Source: Micrasema longulum
Taxonomy: Eukaryota; Arthropoda; Insecta; Trichoptera; Brachycentridae
DNA length: 64,000 bases
Assembly (NCBI GenBank): GCA_022494885.1
Contig: JAGVSM010002884.1
Location: 1-64,000 of the forward strand
Reading direction: 5' to 3'
The stretch's first letter is position 1. Every line of letters begins with the position of its first letter. A program made the position numbers and the translations under genes. The notes under the pieces were generated by a model. The model saw only the letters and a program-made list of their open reading frames with translations, was not told the DNA's origin and ran no database searches. Below are positions 1 through 10,984 of this stretch, in pieces.

Positions 1-82
1 TATATAAATTTTCGTGCATAATTTTATTTTATACCGTCTCGATATATACCGATGAAGATAGCGTTCATAATCGCGGCCCTGG
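1..82 (-). repeat. Terminal segment of an unnamed repeat
   Basis: Bases 31-82 are near-identical to the reverse complement of 61735-61794; the shared core includes CCGCGATTATGAACG and GAGACGGTATAAA. The copy is cut by the window edge and by the LINE 3' end that begins near 82. The other copy lies inside a hAT-type element, so this is probably the end of a small transposon. I do not recognise the family. Confidence 0.5.
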
Positions 83-180
83 GCTTGGAGGGCGAGAACA
101 ATTCACGAAAAAACGTCATAATAGATTTACACGGGTCACTGTGACGTCAGGAGCTTATAAAACACTACCTCCACCTTAAA
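82..180 (+). mobile_element. LINE-F (R1/Jockey-like) 3' end fragment
   Basis: This stretch matches the 3' end of the element at 33454-33835: both carry GGAGGGCGAGAAC or GAGGGCGAGAAC, then a spacer, then GTGACGTCAGGAGCTT and a final CACTACC/CACTGACC. Only the last few codons and the 3' UTR remain, a typical 5'-truncated LINE copy. Confidence 0.6.
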
Positions 181-204
181 TAATAAGAATGACGATCAAA
201 CATT

Positions 205-490
205 GACAGAATGTTAACATACTACAACAGAGATGAAGAACATTTAAGAGAAGGTAATATAGAAGTCTAGGCATCTACAGGGCTTATGACCTGTCAATGG
301 CTAGTTTAAGTGGCCACTTTACACACTATGTAACATTCACCATTCTGCCTATATTTAAACATCTATATTCCTTAATTTTTTTCATCTGTTGATGTTTGTG
401 AAGTTAAAGAGCTGAAACCTTTATTTATGCGGGTAAGATTCATCTTATTTAATTATTTCACCTACATACTAGGCAACTTTAACTTTACTA
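205..490 (-). repeat. FB foldback repeat, subfamily 1, minus orientation
   Basis: Contains in order the arm AACAGAGATGAAGAACATTT, the block around CAGGGCTTATGACCTGTCA, the block GTGGCCACTTTACACAC and the A-part ending CTAGGCAACTTT. It is the inverted mate of 1135-1350, so 205-1350 could fold into a hairpin with a LINE tail in its loop. There is no coding potential. Confidence 0.75.
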
Positions 491-518
491 AACAAACATT
501 AACAGATGAAAGAATTGA

Positions 519-865
519 AGGAATATAGATGTTTAAATTTTGTTTGGGGGTGCTTCACCACATACTTAGTGGACTCCTTGATAGTCCGGCTCTTTTGTCG
601 GAGTTATCATTAAATGTCCCCGGCTACCGCACCCGTCACACGTCGAGCTATCTTTTTCATCTGCCAGCAGTTCGTACGAACTATGCCCAGAACTCTCCAC
701 TTTTGTTAGTGAATATAATTTGAACTTTCTCCTTATTGATTCGTTTGATTGTAAAAAAATAACATTTTAAATGCGCGTCTTAAAACATACTTTTTTGTCT
801 TATACTTAGTTTCAATAATAAAGTCTTATTTTATCTTATTTTATTTTATTTTATTTTATCTATAA
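519..865 (+). pseudogene. LINE-B non-LTR retrotransposon, C-terminal fragment
   Basis: About 65 codons of the extreme C-terminus of a CR1/Jockey-type ORF2. The motif order is a DSPALL-type helix, NVPGYRTR and VRTNYAQNSP, which matches other LINE-B copies here (3617, 14838, 27480, 46082). It ends with a stop at 723, a short 3' UTR and a (TTTTA)n tail near 820-860. The rest of ORF2 is missing, the usual result of 5' truncation during target-primed reverse transcription. Confidence 0.65.
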
Positions 866-1134
866 TTCTTAATTTTTTATATATATTTATATTTTCGACA
901 CTTGACACTTGTGCAATATTTACACACATGTCCACCCCTCATTCCAATATAACACCCACCCTCTCACTCACTTACACTCACACAAACACACTAGTATGTA
1001 TTGTATGTGTATTTAATGTATTTCTGTGGATATCTGTCATTGGTTTTATTCTCTGTATATTTTATTTGTTGTATTTTTGTTACACGTATTACTGTTGATA
1101 TCCCCAATAAATAAAATAAAATAAAAATAAAAAA
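866..1134. other. AT-rich DNA, probable LINE 3' tail
   Basis: Low-complexity sequence ending in GATATCCCCAATAAATAAAA and further A-rich repeats, in the style of retroposon 3' ends. No gene is visible. Confidence 0.35.
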
Positions 1135-1350
1135 TATAGGCAGAATAGTGAATGTTACACAGTGTGTAAAGTGGCCACTTAAACCTGCCATTGACAGGTC
1201 ATAAGCCCTGTAGATGCCTAGACTTCTATATTACCTTCTCTTAAATGTTCTTCATTTCTGTTGTAGTATGTTAATATAAACAGCTCCCCAGGGAGTTGAA
1301 TCCAGTCCTTGTCTACAAAAATTTGGACAAACTCAAAATATTGTTGATTG
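1135..1350 (+). repeat. FB foldback repeat, subfamily 1, plus orientation
   Basis: Shows the family order GAATGTTACACAGTGTGTAAA, GTGGCCACTTAAACC, GACAGGTCATAAGCCCTGTA, CTAGACTTCTATATTACC, then CTCCCCAGGGAG and GTCTACAAAAATTTGGACAA. It is inverted relative to 205-490. Confidence 0.75.
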
Positions 1351-1616
1351 ACAGAATGGTATTATTATTATTATGGATAATTTATATTGGTAAATATTTC
1401 ACAGCGTATAAAATAGCCACAAAAAAACAGAATGAAATTTATTTGTTTATATTTTGTAAACATCTACGCCATAGATTTCATAATGTATTCGAGATTGTAT
1501 ATACTCACGCACAAGTCATGCATTTGTGGGTTATTTTTTATTTTTTAAATTGATATTAATAAGAAAATGTACCAAAATGTGAACAAAGAATTGAGAATAA
1601 ATATTTTTTAAACCAG
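1351..1616. other. Unassigned, with a weak LINE-C tail relic
   Basis: A decayed version of the LINE-C 3' hairpin is visible near 1500-1532 (CTCACGCACAAGTCATGC then ATTTGTGGGT). The remainder is AT-rich without recognisable genes. Confidence 0.3.
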
Positions 1617-1715
1617 CAAATGGTAGGTCATAAGCCCTGTAAATACAAAGTTTTTTTTAAATTACCTTCTCTTAAATGTTTTTATCTCTGTTGTAATATA
1701 ATTAAATTAACAATT
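1617..1715 (+). repeat. FB foldback repeat fragment
   Basis: Carries GGTCATAAGCCCTGTAAATA, then TTACCTTCTCTTAAATG and ATCTCTGTTGTAATAT, the D-part of subfamily 1 with a T-rich interruption. Confidence 0.6.
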
Positions 1716-2784
1716 TATAATACTTTTGACTGTGAAAAACGTGTAGTAATCAGACAATTTAAATCAGTTGATGAAAAACCTAATGAACACCTACATTTTA
1801 ATAATGGGAGAAGTAGTCTTTTGCAATTAAAATTTAACTCACGTAATCAATTGAATTGATTCTTAAACGCGTTATTTTCAAACAGTTCTTATTTTCCAAT
1901 AATGAATCGTGAAGTGTTAAAAGGAAAATGACGAAATAATTGCCAAAAAGAAGTGACATTTGACAAAAAAGTGACTAATTGTTTAACTTAATCAGTAAAA
2001 CAATTGAACATAAAAAAAACAATTGACGTCCATGTAATAAATTGTCGGAACCGTGAAAACGCTATAAGCCTCGAGTCAAAAAGGTCACTGACTGCTTTCC
2101 TTTGTGAAATTGGTCATTGAGAGTACAAGAGGTTGATGATAGTAAAATATTGGCAGCGTGCTCAGAAAATCGCGTTTGATTTGCCCTCCGCGCCTTGTTT
2201 TACCTGCTCTATGGGCCTCTGTTGATAAGTATCCCGTACACCCAACTTTATCGGCCTATTATGCTGTACGGATCATTCTGAATGAAGTAAAGAAGAATCT
2301 GTCACTTAAAATAATGCTACCTAAATACACAAAATGAACTATTTTTCGATTTAAGCATTTATTTGAATATCCGTTCTAACAGTTTTAGCTTACTGCAATA
2401 AAATAACTGGGAAAGCAATTTGCCAAATTTTAATAGACAAAAATTACCCTGATTTGGTGTTGACGCCATGATAATAAGGCTCAAATTCCTTTGCGCGAGT
2501 ATAAATACAGACGCAATCAATCGATTCTGGAGTAATAATTATAAACAAGTTTATAATGGGTTTATTAAATTATTTTTTTTAGTTCTATAGTTTAACTATT
2601 TGTCTGAAAATCAGATCGCTATTGGAACTCCGAATCATATATTGATGAGAAACTGTATACCTCTGTTAGTGTGAATGGCCATCACTTCCCTCAATTAATA
2701 TTTCTGCCATATCAAGTACTGCAAATTCTTGAATTTTTTTAAAAGCATTAAAATATTTTTAAATTTTCAAATAATTCAACAACC
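1716..2784. other. Unassigned single-copy-looking DNA
   Basis: I see no reading frame longer than a few dozen codons, no repeat shared with the rest of the window and no RNA gene. There is a somewhat GC-richer patch near 2040-2290. Confidence 0.4.
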
Positions 2785-3095
2785 ATCACCTACTAGGCAA
2801 CGCTTGAAAACAATTTCCAATTTTTATGCTTCTTCTTTTAACAGGTAGTAATTCAACTATGTTTGAGTATGTCCAAATACTTGCAGACTGGCTGGATTGA
2901 CTCCCTAGGGAGTTATTCATATTTAAATTTATTTCAACAGAGAGGGAAAACATTGTTGATAAGGGAATATGGATGTCTAGGCAATTACAAGGCTTATGAC
3001 CTGTCATTGACTAGTTTAAGTGGCCACTTTACACACCGTGTAACATTCACCATGCTGCCCATGTTTAAACATCCACATTTCCTCAAGTCTTTTAA
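2785..3095 (-). repeat. FB foldback repeat, subfamily 2, minus orientation
   Basis: Starts with CACCTACTAGGCAACGC (end of the A-part) and runs through GAGTATGTCCAAATACTTGC, the perfect palindrome CTCCCTAGGGAG, TTTAAATTTATTTCAACAG, the GTCTAGGCAATTACAAGGC block and GTGGCCACTTTACACAC. Its pieces are circularly permuted relative to other copies, as expected from a tandem-monomer family. Confidence 0.75.
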
Positions 3096-3616
3096 AGTAT
3101 TTTTTGTCTCTTTATAATACACGTCTTAAATTTTAATTTGTAATGTATGTATTATTTTAAATAATTTAATTTAATTTAACGCCTAGACTTGCCTATTCCC
3201 TTTTCAAAAATATTTTCCTTCTCTACAGCAACAAATTTTAATTATTTCATAATTAATAACACTTTTAATTTCTATTGTATGTACATAAATAGGGGCTAAA
3301 TTTCTAAACTTCCGTACCATCTGTAGCTTTAAACACGTGTTGTTATCTAGCTGTTTGAAATTATAAAAATTTAACATAATTGGAAATGCGAAACTAGATA
3401 TCCCAACCGCCTATGTGCTTTGTAGCTGCAAGTCATGTTGGGAAGTTTACTAATAATAATAATAAATTTCGTATTTTTTTTATAGCGCCGTTTTCGTGAG
3501 TAATCTCTTCAAGCGAACTGTACATTATACTTAATTAATTTTTAAAAAAAGGTCTTTCTGCAGGCTATCTCTTAATTACTATTGACTAACATACAAACTT
3601 TACATTTTTTTTAAAT
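3096..3616. other. Unassigned AT-rich DNA
   Basis: No gene, repeat match or structured RNA could be supported. Confidence 0.35.
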
Positions 3617-3830
3617 GTGCGAGTGCCTGGTCGAGTTACCCGATGTAATACTCTGTTCTACTGCGGTCCATCATCGACCTATTACAGCGCGAATTCAACA
3701 GTCATGCGGATGCATGAACTCGCGAACCAATATGCTAACAACATCGATGTCTTTAACGTGAGTCTTGGAAATTTTGAATATCAATGTATATGTTTATATA
3801 TTAAAAAAATAGAATATTTGTAAATATAGA
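3617..3830 (+). pseudogene. LINE-B C-terminal fragment
   Basis: Encodes RVPGRVTR, then a Tyr/Ser-rich linker, then MRMHELANQY and a DVF end. These align with the LINE-B copies at 14838 (RVPGRVTR, ILHELGNSY) and 27480 (HMQRLANQY). The upstream reading frame is lost. The reading frame continues into AT-rich DNA with no clear natural stop. Confidence 0.6.
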
Positions 3831-3864
3831 TATTTATAAAATATAATTTATAACTAAGTAATAT

Positions 3865-3898
3865 TCTCATGGATGTTTATGTGTGTATATGTATGTTC

Positions 3899-3929
<31 letters not shown>

Positions 3930-4075
3930 TGTATGTGTATATATGTGTATATATGTATGTGTGGATATGTATGTGTGCATGTACGGGTATAAATATGTAT
4001 GGATATGGATGAGGATGATATAAAGATATAGACTTACATATAGATATAGATATGGATATGTTAATAAATAATGTT
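3865..4075. repeat. Microsatellite, ATGT/GTAT type
   Basis: An ATGT-unit run around 3898-3936 grades into TATATGTG and GATATAGA variants. It is a simple repeat with no coding meaning. Confidence 0.9.
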
Positions 4076-4289
4076 TTCAATAAAATGCTTTGTGCCTATT
4101 AAATATGTACACACTTCTGTTGAAAATTTTGGTACTCCGGTTCTGTATTTATTTATTTTTTATCTTTAAATTGCGTTATCATTCACTTATTTTTTTTTCA
4201 TCTTCTAAATATTTTTTTTGAAAGCATAAATTACATGTACTTTTTTTCGCTCCTTATATCTAAGTTAGTAGTAATTATTATTATAAAAC

Positions 4290-4375
4290 CATGTATCATA
4301 CGATTAATTGTAAAGGATCTTTACCGACAAGCCATATTCATTGGCTTGGTGAGTCCTGTAAAAAAAAAAAAAATT
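4290..4375 (+). mobile_element. LINE 3' terminus with hairpin and poly(A)
   Basis: A 7-bp hairpin (CAAGCCA at 4328-4334 with TGGCTTG at 4342-4348) is followed within about 10 bases by a run of 13 A. This is the form of other LINE 3' ends in the window. It may belong to the LINE-B remnant upstream, separated from it by microsatellite. Confidence 0.5.
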
Positions 4376-4800
4376 TAAAAATGTTTTAAAATAACTAAAA
4401 TGTAATGTTGTATGTAATGAATGTTCCATATCAAATAGAACTTAATATTCTGTTCATATTGTATTTTATAACATTATGTACCTAGCTGCTTTAAACCTTT
4501 AACTTAATTTCTTTAGCTTTTTTTTTAAAACCAACTTAACTTCTAAACACAGTTCTGTATTTTATCACTTAAATAGTATTTTTTTAAAATTCAAGTTGTT
4601 TATATACTCATCTCCTTTTTTTTATACCAACTTTACTTCTAAACACTCTTCTATCTTTTGTTGCTTTATATTGTATTTTTAAAATTTAATGTTGTTTATA
4701 TACTCATATTTTATATAACTTTCATGTATGTTAAAGCCTTATGGGCGTGAAAAATTATTAAAATAAAATAAAATAAATAAATAAAAATAAATCATGTGAT
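4376..4800 (+). repeat. Tandem duplication and retroposon tail
   Basis: Two imperfect copies of a roughly 115-bp unit sit side by side; both contain CCAACTT, ACTTCTAAACAC and GTTGTTTATATACTCAT (about 4530-4610 and 4625-4715). They are followed by CCTTATGGGCGTG and an (AAAAT)n tail at 4755-4795. This is probably a LINE 3' UTR that duplicated internally. Confidence 0.5.
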
Positions 4801-5515
4801 ACACACAATATGGTACTTCTAAAAAGTACATCTAAAAGTAGCATTTTTCAAGTCAGGAAACGATTTTACAAATAAAGTAGTTTTTATTTTTTTTCTTAAA
4901 AGGAATTCTGTTGCACAATTTCGAACTTCTGGAGGTAGAGTATTTCACGCCAAAGGTACAGATTTTCACAAAAATGGCGCTAGATAAATTATCCTTCATA
5001 AATTTGATACACCCCTATTTGTGACAGGGGCAGATAAGTGGGAGGCTGCGCTAATCAATACACATGTATCTAGGGAGCCTTCCCAACTGGAACAAAGACG
5101 CGATCAATTGCTATCTGACTGATTAGATCAATTTGTGGAACAATACTGATCCATTTCCACTAATTTCCACACTAACGATAATCTCCGCATTAATTTTCCG
5201 CCAACTTTACGCCATCTCATGTTAAGCACCACTTCAAACATCTTGGGCAAACCGTAATCTCACGAGCGAGTAATTTTCCCAAATAAGAAGCCGTCGTCAT
5301 AATTGATTCTCTAATCAATTTATTCAGATAATTTGATTAATCTTAAAGAGGTGGCGTTAGTCATTAAGCTTGTTGTCGTTCTTATTTTAGACTTAGAGAA
5401 CTTTTTACGAATGCAGATTTTTTCGCATTTGTGTCATGCCTGAACATCACGCAATATACACGACTGACAACAGAGGGCGCTGTCAAAACGCTATAATAGG
5501 AGAACAAGAAAAATA
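4801..5515. other. Unassigned DNA
   Basis: No reading frame or repeat is recognised, except AAAATGGCGCTAGATAAAT near 4972, which resembles the CR1-A 3' end. Confidence 0.3.
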
Positions 5516-5518
5516 AAC

Positions 5519-5995
5519 AAACTATCACGCCGTTTCCCCGTAAGAAACGCTTATCAGTTCATGGTTTACCTCTTCGTTCTCATTCTCAAGGCACTCTATT
5601 AATTCCCATCCACAATTCCTTTTTCTTCTCTAACTCATATAGTGTCCATGCGGCTCGACTGTGGAATCATCTCCCATCCACCATCAAAGATGTTACTACA
5701 TTATCTCCGTTTAAATCACGTCTCCTTTCTCTTCCTTAATCTCTCCTTCTTTCCCCATTCCTCTTTTTTCCTTTTCCCACTGAGTAATAGTTTTGATTTA
5801 AGATAATTTATAAACAAATACGTTTATTTCTATTTTTATATATCTTTAACTTTTTAATCTTTATTTTCTATTGAATGTGTTCTGTAACTTGAATTAAAAA
5901 AAAACTTTTATTTTATTGGTTGGTTGGAAGAAATTGTCATTTGGCAAAAAGCTCGCCAATGTACAAATAACATTATGTACAAAAAGTTAAATAAA
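5519..5995 (+). pseudogene. LINE-G (CR1/Jockey-like) C-terminal fragment
   Basis: An open frame at 5542-5739 (65 codons, stop TAA) encodes a classic ORF2 tail: SYSVHAARLWNHLP, STIKD and SPFKSRLLSLP. The 3' UTR runs to GGCAAAAAGCTCGCCA near 5945-5965 and an (AAAT)n tail. Just upstream, 5520-5541 carries CATCACGCCGTTTCCCCGTA-like sequence, which is the RTE-A 3' terminus, so this copy landed beside or inside an RTE-A end. Confidence 0.7.
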
Positions 5996-6174
5996 TAAAT
6001 AAGAAATAAGAAAATTTTTAAATATACAAAAAAACAGTAATGACTCTGGAGTGCCGCAGGAAAGTACTTTAGAACTTCTCTTGTAAGGAAATAAATAAAT
6101 TAGAACTCTACATTTCTTTCTTGAAAACATACCCGCCTCTTTAAAGATGTGTTATCGATTTTAATATTTATTTA

Positions 6175-6960
6175 TTTAACACTTTATATACATATAGGGG
6201 AGGCATATTGCCTTAAGGCAATACTTTCTACCTACCCAAACTGTTTTGTTTGAGAAAATTACTAGTACATGGACACTCTAGGTAATTATGCAGAATATTA
6301 TAATTTTATACAAAAATTTTAAACAAAAATTAATTTAAAAATTTACACTTTACCATGAAAAGAGGAGAGGAGAGGTGATAAGAAGGAAAACAGTAAGAGA
6401 ACGAAACAACTCAAATATTTAGATAGATTTTAATCTTGATTTAAATTTAAATAAAAAAGGCCGCACTAAAAATAATGAAAACTGTAAGATCATTAATTAC
6501 AAAATATAAAAAAACAATAAGAAATAAAGAAATATAATTTGAGCGCCTCTAATATTAGTGGGTAGATTGTTCCACAATTATGCAGCTACTAATGTAAAAG
6601 AGGTGGCAAGAAAATGAGAGCGGTGAAGGGGTATTAAAAGAGTTCTCTTGTTACTAGAGCGAAGAGATAGGCGATGTTGTGACAGGGTTGGAAGAGCTTT
6701 CTCAGATAAACATGCGAAGTGGGATTATTCAAAATATTGTAAAGAAGTTATAGAATGTAAATGTTTCTTCTATGTCTGATACTGAGCCAGTGTAGTTGCG
6801 TGCGGTATTCGGTCATGTGGTCAAATTTGCGAAAATTAAATATATGAGGTACACAAATATTCTGCAATCGTTCCAAATAATCAAGCAGTTTAGAATTAGC
6901 ATCTGGGTAACAGACATCTGCATAATCAAGAGGTGGTAGAAGTAAGCTCAAGAATAATGT
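6175..6960 (-). pseudogene. LINE-H (CR1/Jockey-like) C-terminal fragment
   Basis: Read on the minus strand, 6951-6748 encodes LLPPLDYADVCYPDAN, LDYLERLQNICV, FRKFDHMTEYRTQLHWLSI and RHRRNI. This is the typical post-RT C-terminal domain of CR1/Jockey ORF2. After frameshifts it continues with LYNILNNPTS and a decayed LWNNLP-like box near 6560. The 3' UTR has a perfect hairpin (ATTGCC/GGCAAT, about 6208-6224), then an (AAATA)n tail. It is broken by several stops. Confidence 0.75.
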
Positions 6961-8076
6961 TTGCTTAAGGCTGTAGTCTGGTAAAACGCACGCAAAATGA
7001 GAAAATCATGCGATTTTGCCATTATAAAAATTGTTTTTTTTAAAAGCGCAATAATAAAAAATAAAAAAACATAAATTAGATAAAAACAATAATTCTTAAA
7101 GGCAATTTCTGTTAAAAAATATACTTAAAAATTTTATGTAATTAAAATATAACTAACTTTAGACCGGCAGATTACGCCATTTCAAATTAAGACTAAACTA
7201 AGGTATCTTGGATCTCAATAAAGACTCAGTATCGAACTAATTTTTTTAAAAAATAATTTGAAGATAATAAATTGAACATAAAAGTGGCAGTAGCCAATTT
7301 TATTTTTTTTGTTTTTAAAAAGATATACAAGCATTTAAAATCACATACATTTTGGTGACATTTTTTTTTATTTTTACGTAAAATTATGCCTTTGGTAATA
7401 CTTAAATTATTTTTTTTATTGAAATTCTTTAGTTGAAACCTTTTTTTATGGAATAATATACTTTTTTTTTAAAAGAAGATAATTGTGGTTGTAATATTTA
7501 ATTTATAACAACATCTTATTTACGTTTTTACGACCTTCATATCGGTACCGGTTTTGAGCAACAAATTTCAAGATTGAAAGTTAAAGAGCAGTGTGAGATA
7601 ATGTAAGAAATAGGGCCTTGTTAAGACTTAACCGCAAACATTTGCGTTAAGGGGGTGTTATGGGGTCCATTAAGGTCGAAGTTGGGACATTAACCCGCCA
7701 CCATCAATCAGCATTATGGGGCACCCCGAGCCGCCGGCTTCCGCTCTGCCCACCTGAGGAACCCTTAACTAATTATTTCACTCGTGCATTATTGCCCATG
7801 GCCGACCTTTGGCTTAATACTAGGAGACCAACATTCGTGTTATTGTTAATTAATGTACTAAACTAATTGGCAAGTATTAGTAATTTGAAATGTGTTTCCT
7901 CGGAGAACAGAGGCGTTCAGGAGGAAACTGACGTAAACACAGCCAGCTCTAACGGAGGGCATTTCATTAATGAAACGTTGAGTAAAGTTAAAATTATTTA
8001 AAACTTTTTAATCAACTTAAGTATGCACAACTCTTGATAAATAAAGGCTTCCAAAAATCAAAATATAAATAAAACA
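6961..8076. other. Unassigned, with a GC-richer island
   Basis: 6961-7600 is AT-rich and featureless. 7640-7960 is notably GC-richer (for example CACCCCGAGCCGCCGGCTT) with short frames on both strands but no recognisable domain. It may be a decayed gene or transposon piece. Confidence 0.3.
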
Positions 8077-8640
8077 CAGAGACATGCATATTATATAGGC
8101 CCAAAAGTTTTTAATTCTTTTTTTACGGAAAATATTTCATTGATTCCAAACTTTCAAAATTTTCCTTCTTTTAAAAAACATGCACTATCCTGGATTCAAA
8201 CTAAAGATATGAACTCTTTTATTCTATAATTTATTTTGTTGCCCTTTAATATTTTTGTGTTTTTTTTTCCCTTTTTAATTAATATTTTTAAATAAAAACA
8301 TATTATTATCTTTTACATAATATTTTTTTTTTCTTTCTTATGTTATGCAAAAATATTATAACTGTCCATTGTTTATTATAGGAGCAAAAATTCATTAACA
8401 TTTTCTAGTATACCCACAAACAGGCCATGCCTTTGTGGGATTTTTTTGTTTACTATTTTTCTATTAATATGTATTTCGTTGATATGCAATTATGCTTTAT
8501 TTTTTTAATACTCTGTTTTGTTATTATGTTTATTGTAAGAAAACAAAAAAAAATAATTAAAAAAAAACGCATGATATTAGAAAATTATGCATTTAAGATT
8601 CTTCCTTTTTTTTTGTAAGAAGTACTTCAGCACTTATTTT
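8077..8640 (+). pseudogene. LINE-C C-terminal fragment with 3' hairpin
   Basis: The frame 8077-8229 encodes QRHAYYIGPKVFNSF, then ISLIPNFQNF and KKHALSW, ending in TAA. Related R-H-F-x-GP-K-x-F motifs close many insect non-LTR ORF2 proteins. The 3' UTR holds a strong hairpin at 8413-8439: CCCACAA pairs with TTGTGGG and AGGC with GCCT. An A-rich stretch follows. Other copies lie at 30175-30778/31378-31535 and 35598-35935. Confidence 0.7.
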
Positions 8641-8920
8641 TGCTGTAGCACAGATACCGGTATCGTGTTAATGATGATGAACTGTATAATTTAGTCAGTT
8701 TATAACACACTAAATTCACTTTGTACGAAATATGTTGACGCAAGATATGATAAAAATTTATCAGAGAGACAACTTTTCACATGTGACTTGCTCACAGGAC
8801 GGTAGAAGCGCAAGAATTTGAAAAAGGAAGGATTTGGGTAGGTACGAGATATTTACAGTCTTATATGAGTTGCCAGTATAGAAAATGTAAATTCAGTACT
8901 TAACAGCACTCCTGCCAATT

Positions 8921-9490
8921 ACAACAACAACAACAACAAACCATCACGCCGTTTCACTGTAAGGGTAGGCAGAAAGGATAGAACGCCACATCACTCTTTG
9001 CATACAGATCTCTATTCCTCTACATGCATGCATCTTGTCATGCACGCGCGCCGATTATTTCGACTTTTGACATGTCCATCTTCAAGTATTTGTTGGATTT
9101 GGTCATGCCATGTCTATCTCGGTCTTCCTCTTTTTCTGCATCCATCAACATTCGCATTGTAAATATTCTTAGCCGTTCTTTCGCTGTCCATTGGCTCTAC
9201 ATGTTCAAACCAGCGCAGAGTTCTTTTCTTGATTTTGTCGATAATGCTTGTCTCAGCTTTACATAATGTTCGGATCTCAACAGCTGTGCATCTATTGTAC
9301 ATAGTTTTACCACAAATTCATTTTGACCGCATTCAGCCTACTTTCATCCCTGTTTTTCCAAGTCCATACTTCACTCCCATTTACCAGGGTCGGGACCAGG
9401 ACATGGTAATTTTGCCTCTTGCGACAAACATTAATTTGCCAAGGTTGATTTAAGTGCACCGTTCACTTTGTTCCTGGCACTCACCCTCAA
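8921..9490 (-). pseudogene. RTE-A LINE, C-terminal fragment
   Basis: Minus-strand frames encode MYNRCTAVEIRTLCKAE, IIDKIKKRTLRWFEHVE, DGCRKRGRPR and then TWHDQIQ after an in-frame stop near 9115. This is the C-terminal domain of an RTE-like endonuclease/RT ORF common in arthropods (GRPR-x-TWHD hallmark). The upstream part (9303-9475) is frameshifted. The 3' end at 8940 abuts a (GTT)n tail, read as AACAACAAC on the plus strand. Confidence 0.8.
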
Positions 9491-9864
9491 TTAATTCATT
9501 TAACTTTAGTTAAAAAAGTATTTTTATATTGTTTGTTTCATTGAACATAGTCCACTTATTTTATGTACGATATTTTTTTACTCTTTTATTTTTTACTTTG
9601 TACATTAAGAAAATCAACCTTTTTTATTTAAAAAAAAAATTGTATTGTTTAAATGTTTTCTTTCTGTGCTGCAAAATTTTCAACAAAATGTGTCGGTTGA
9701 GCTCATTATAACGTCTATCAAAAATACTTTTAATAGTGGAATTGTGAAAAAGGTTGCAAATTTTGTACTTTTACAAATATGACCTTTAACACGAGAAATT
9801 CATACATAAAAAAACGAAATAAACCGTTTGTTGGAATATTTTCCAAATAAAAAGTGTGACAAAA
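9491..9864. other. Unassigned AT-rich DNA
   Basis: No supported feature. Confidence 0.35.
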
Positions 9865-10130
9865 TCAAGCTCGTCGTTTGCCAGGGAGCCATAATAATTT
9901 AAGGGAATGTCGAGTATCCCCTGGAGAAACTCGGAGCCTTATACTAGAGTCGCTTGTCCAGAAAGTTGTGTGCGACAATCCTAAAATAATCGACGGCGTT
10001 CTCGAATCTTGCATGCGACATAATACATATGTCATCGTGCTTAGGGCACTGCATTGGTAAATCTGATCCCCCATTTTTTGTAGGTATGTGATGAAGGTAA
10101 GGTGATCATTCTTGCACTTCAAGACTCAGT
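9865..10130. other. GC-richer island with opposed short frames
   Basis: Two overlapping open frames lie on opposite strands (9878-10060 plus, 9865-10122 minus) in less AT-rich sequence. Neither encodes a domain I recognise. It could be a host exon or a transposon fragment. Confidence 0.25.
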
Positions 10131-10361
10131 CTAGGAACAATAAAATATTGCAGTTTTAACAAACTTTAAAGTCTATTAAACGAGCTTCAAGTGCCAATCT
10201 GGGGACTGGGAAATATTGCAGTTGAAAAACTAACCGTGTCGGGAATCAAATTCGAAAAAAAAACTTATAAAAATGAAATATTGGTTATTAACATAAGTTG
10301 TGTCCGATTTTTCAAATTTTAAAATGAGCACGAAAAGTTTATCAAAATGGTAATGATTAAT

Positions 10362-10660
10362 AAATTATAACAGGGATGGAGAATATTTTAGAGAAAAGAA
10401 ATATGGAAGTCTAGACATTTACAGGGCTTACGACCTGTCGTTAGTTGATTAAAGTGGTCACTTTACGCACTATGTAACATTCACTATTTCACCAAACCAG
10501 CCAACGACAGGTCATAAGCCCTGTAAATTCTTAGACTTCCATGTTCCCTTCTCCAAAATGTTCTTCATCTCTGTGGTAATTTGTTCATCTTAATGAGTCC
10601 TAAGGGAGTGAAATCAAGTATTTTATCTACAAACATTTGGCCAATCTCAAAATATTGAAA
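10362..10660. repeat. FB palindrome with two inverted arms
   Basis: Minus-orientation arm 10362-10490 (GATGGAGAATATTTTAGAG, GTCTAGACATTTACAGGGC, GTGGTCACTTTACGCAC) is followed directly by plus-orientation arm 10495-10660 (GACAGGTCATAAGCCCTGTA, CTTAGACTTCCATGTTCCC, AACATTTGGCCAATCTCAA). It could form a hairpin of over 100 bp with mismatches. Confidence 0.75.
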
Positions 10661-10984
10661 AATAGGAGAGGTTATTCTTCATTCGAATTCTGCTCTACAA
10701 GTTATTGTGTTAGCTTTTACGTTACGTATATTATTTTAATTGATTACTAGCCCTTGAAATGGAGTGTCAAATAGACAAAAGTGACAGATTGGAAAATAAA
10801 TTGTTTTATTTCGCCATGCGTTCTTTATCCACCCTTTAAATAAAAACCTGATCCCAATTTCGATCCAAATACTCCCAAAACTAGTTATAAATATTTTTGT
10901 TTTCTGTCCCCTGTTAAAATACTTATTTGATCTTATCTCCGAAATATGTTAAGAATAGTTCAAAAGCTGTAAACGTTGGGAATA

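Noticed and set aside
3877..4080. His/Tyr/Ile-rich peptide on the minus strand
   Set aside because: It is a translation of the ATGT microsatellite.
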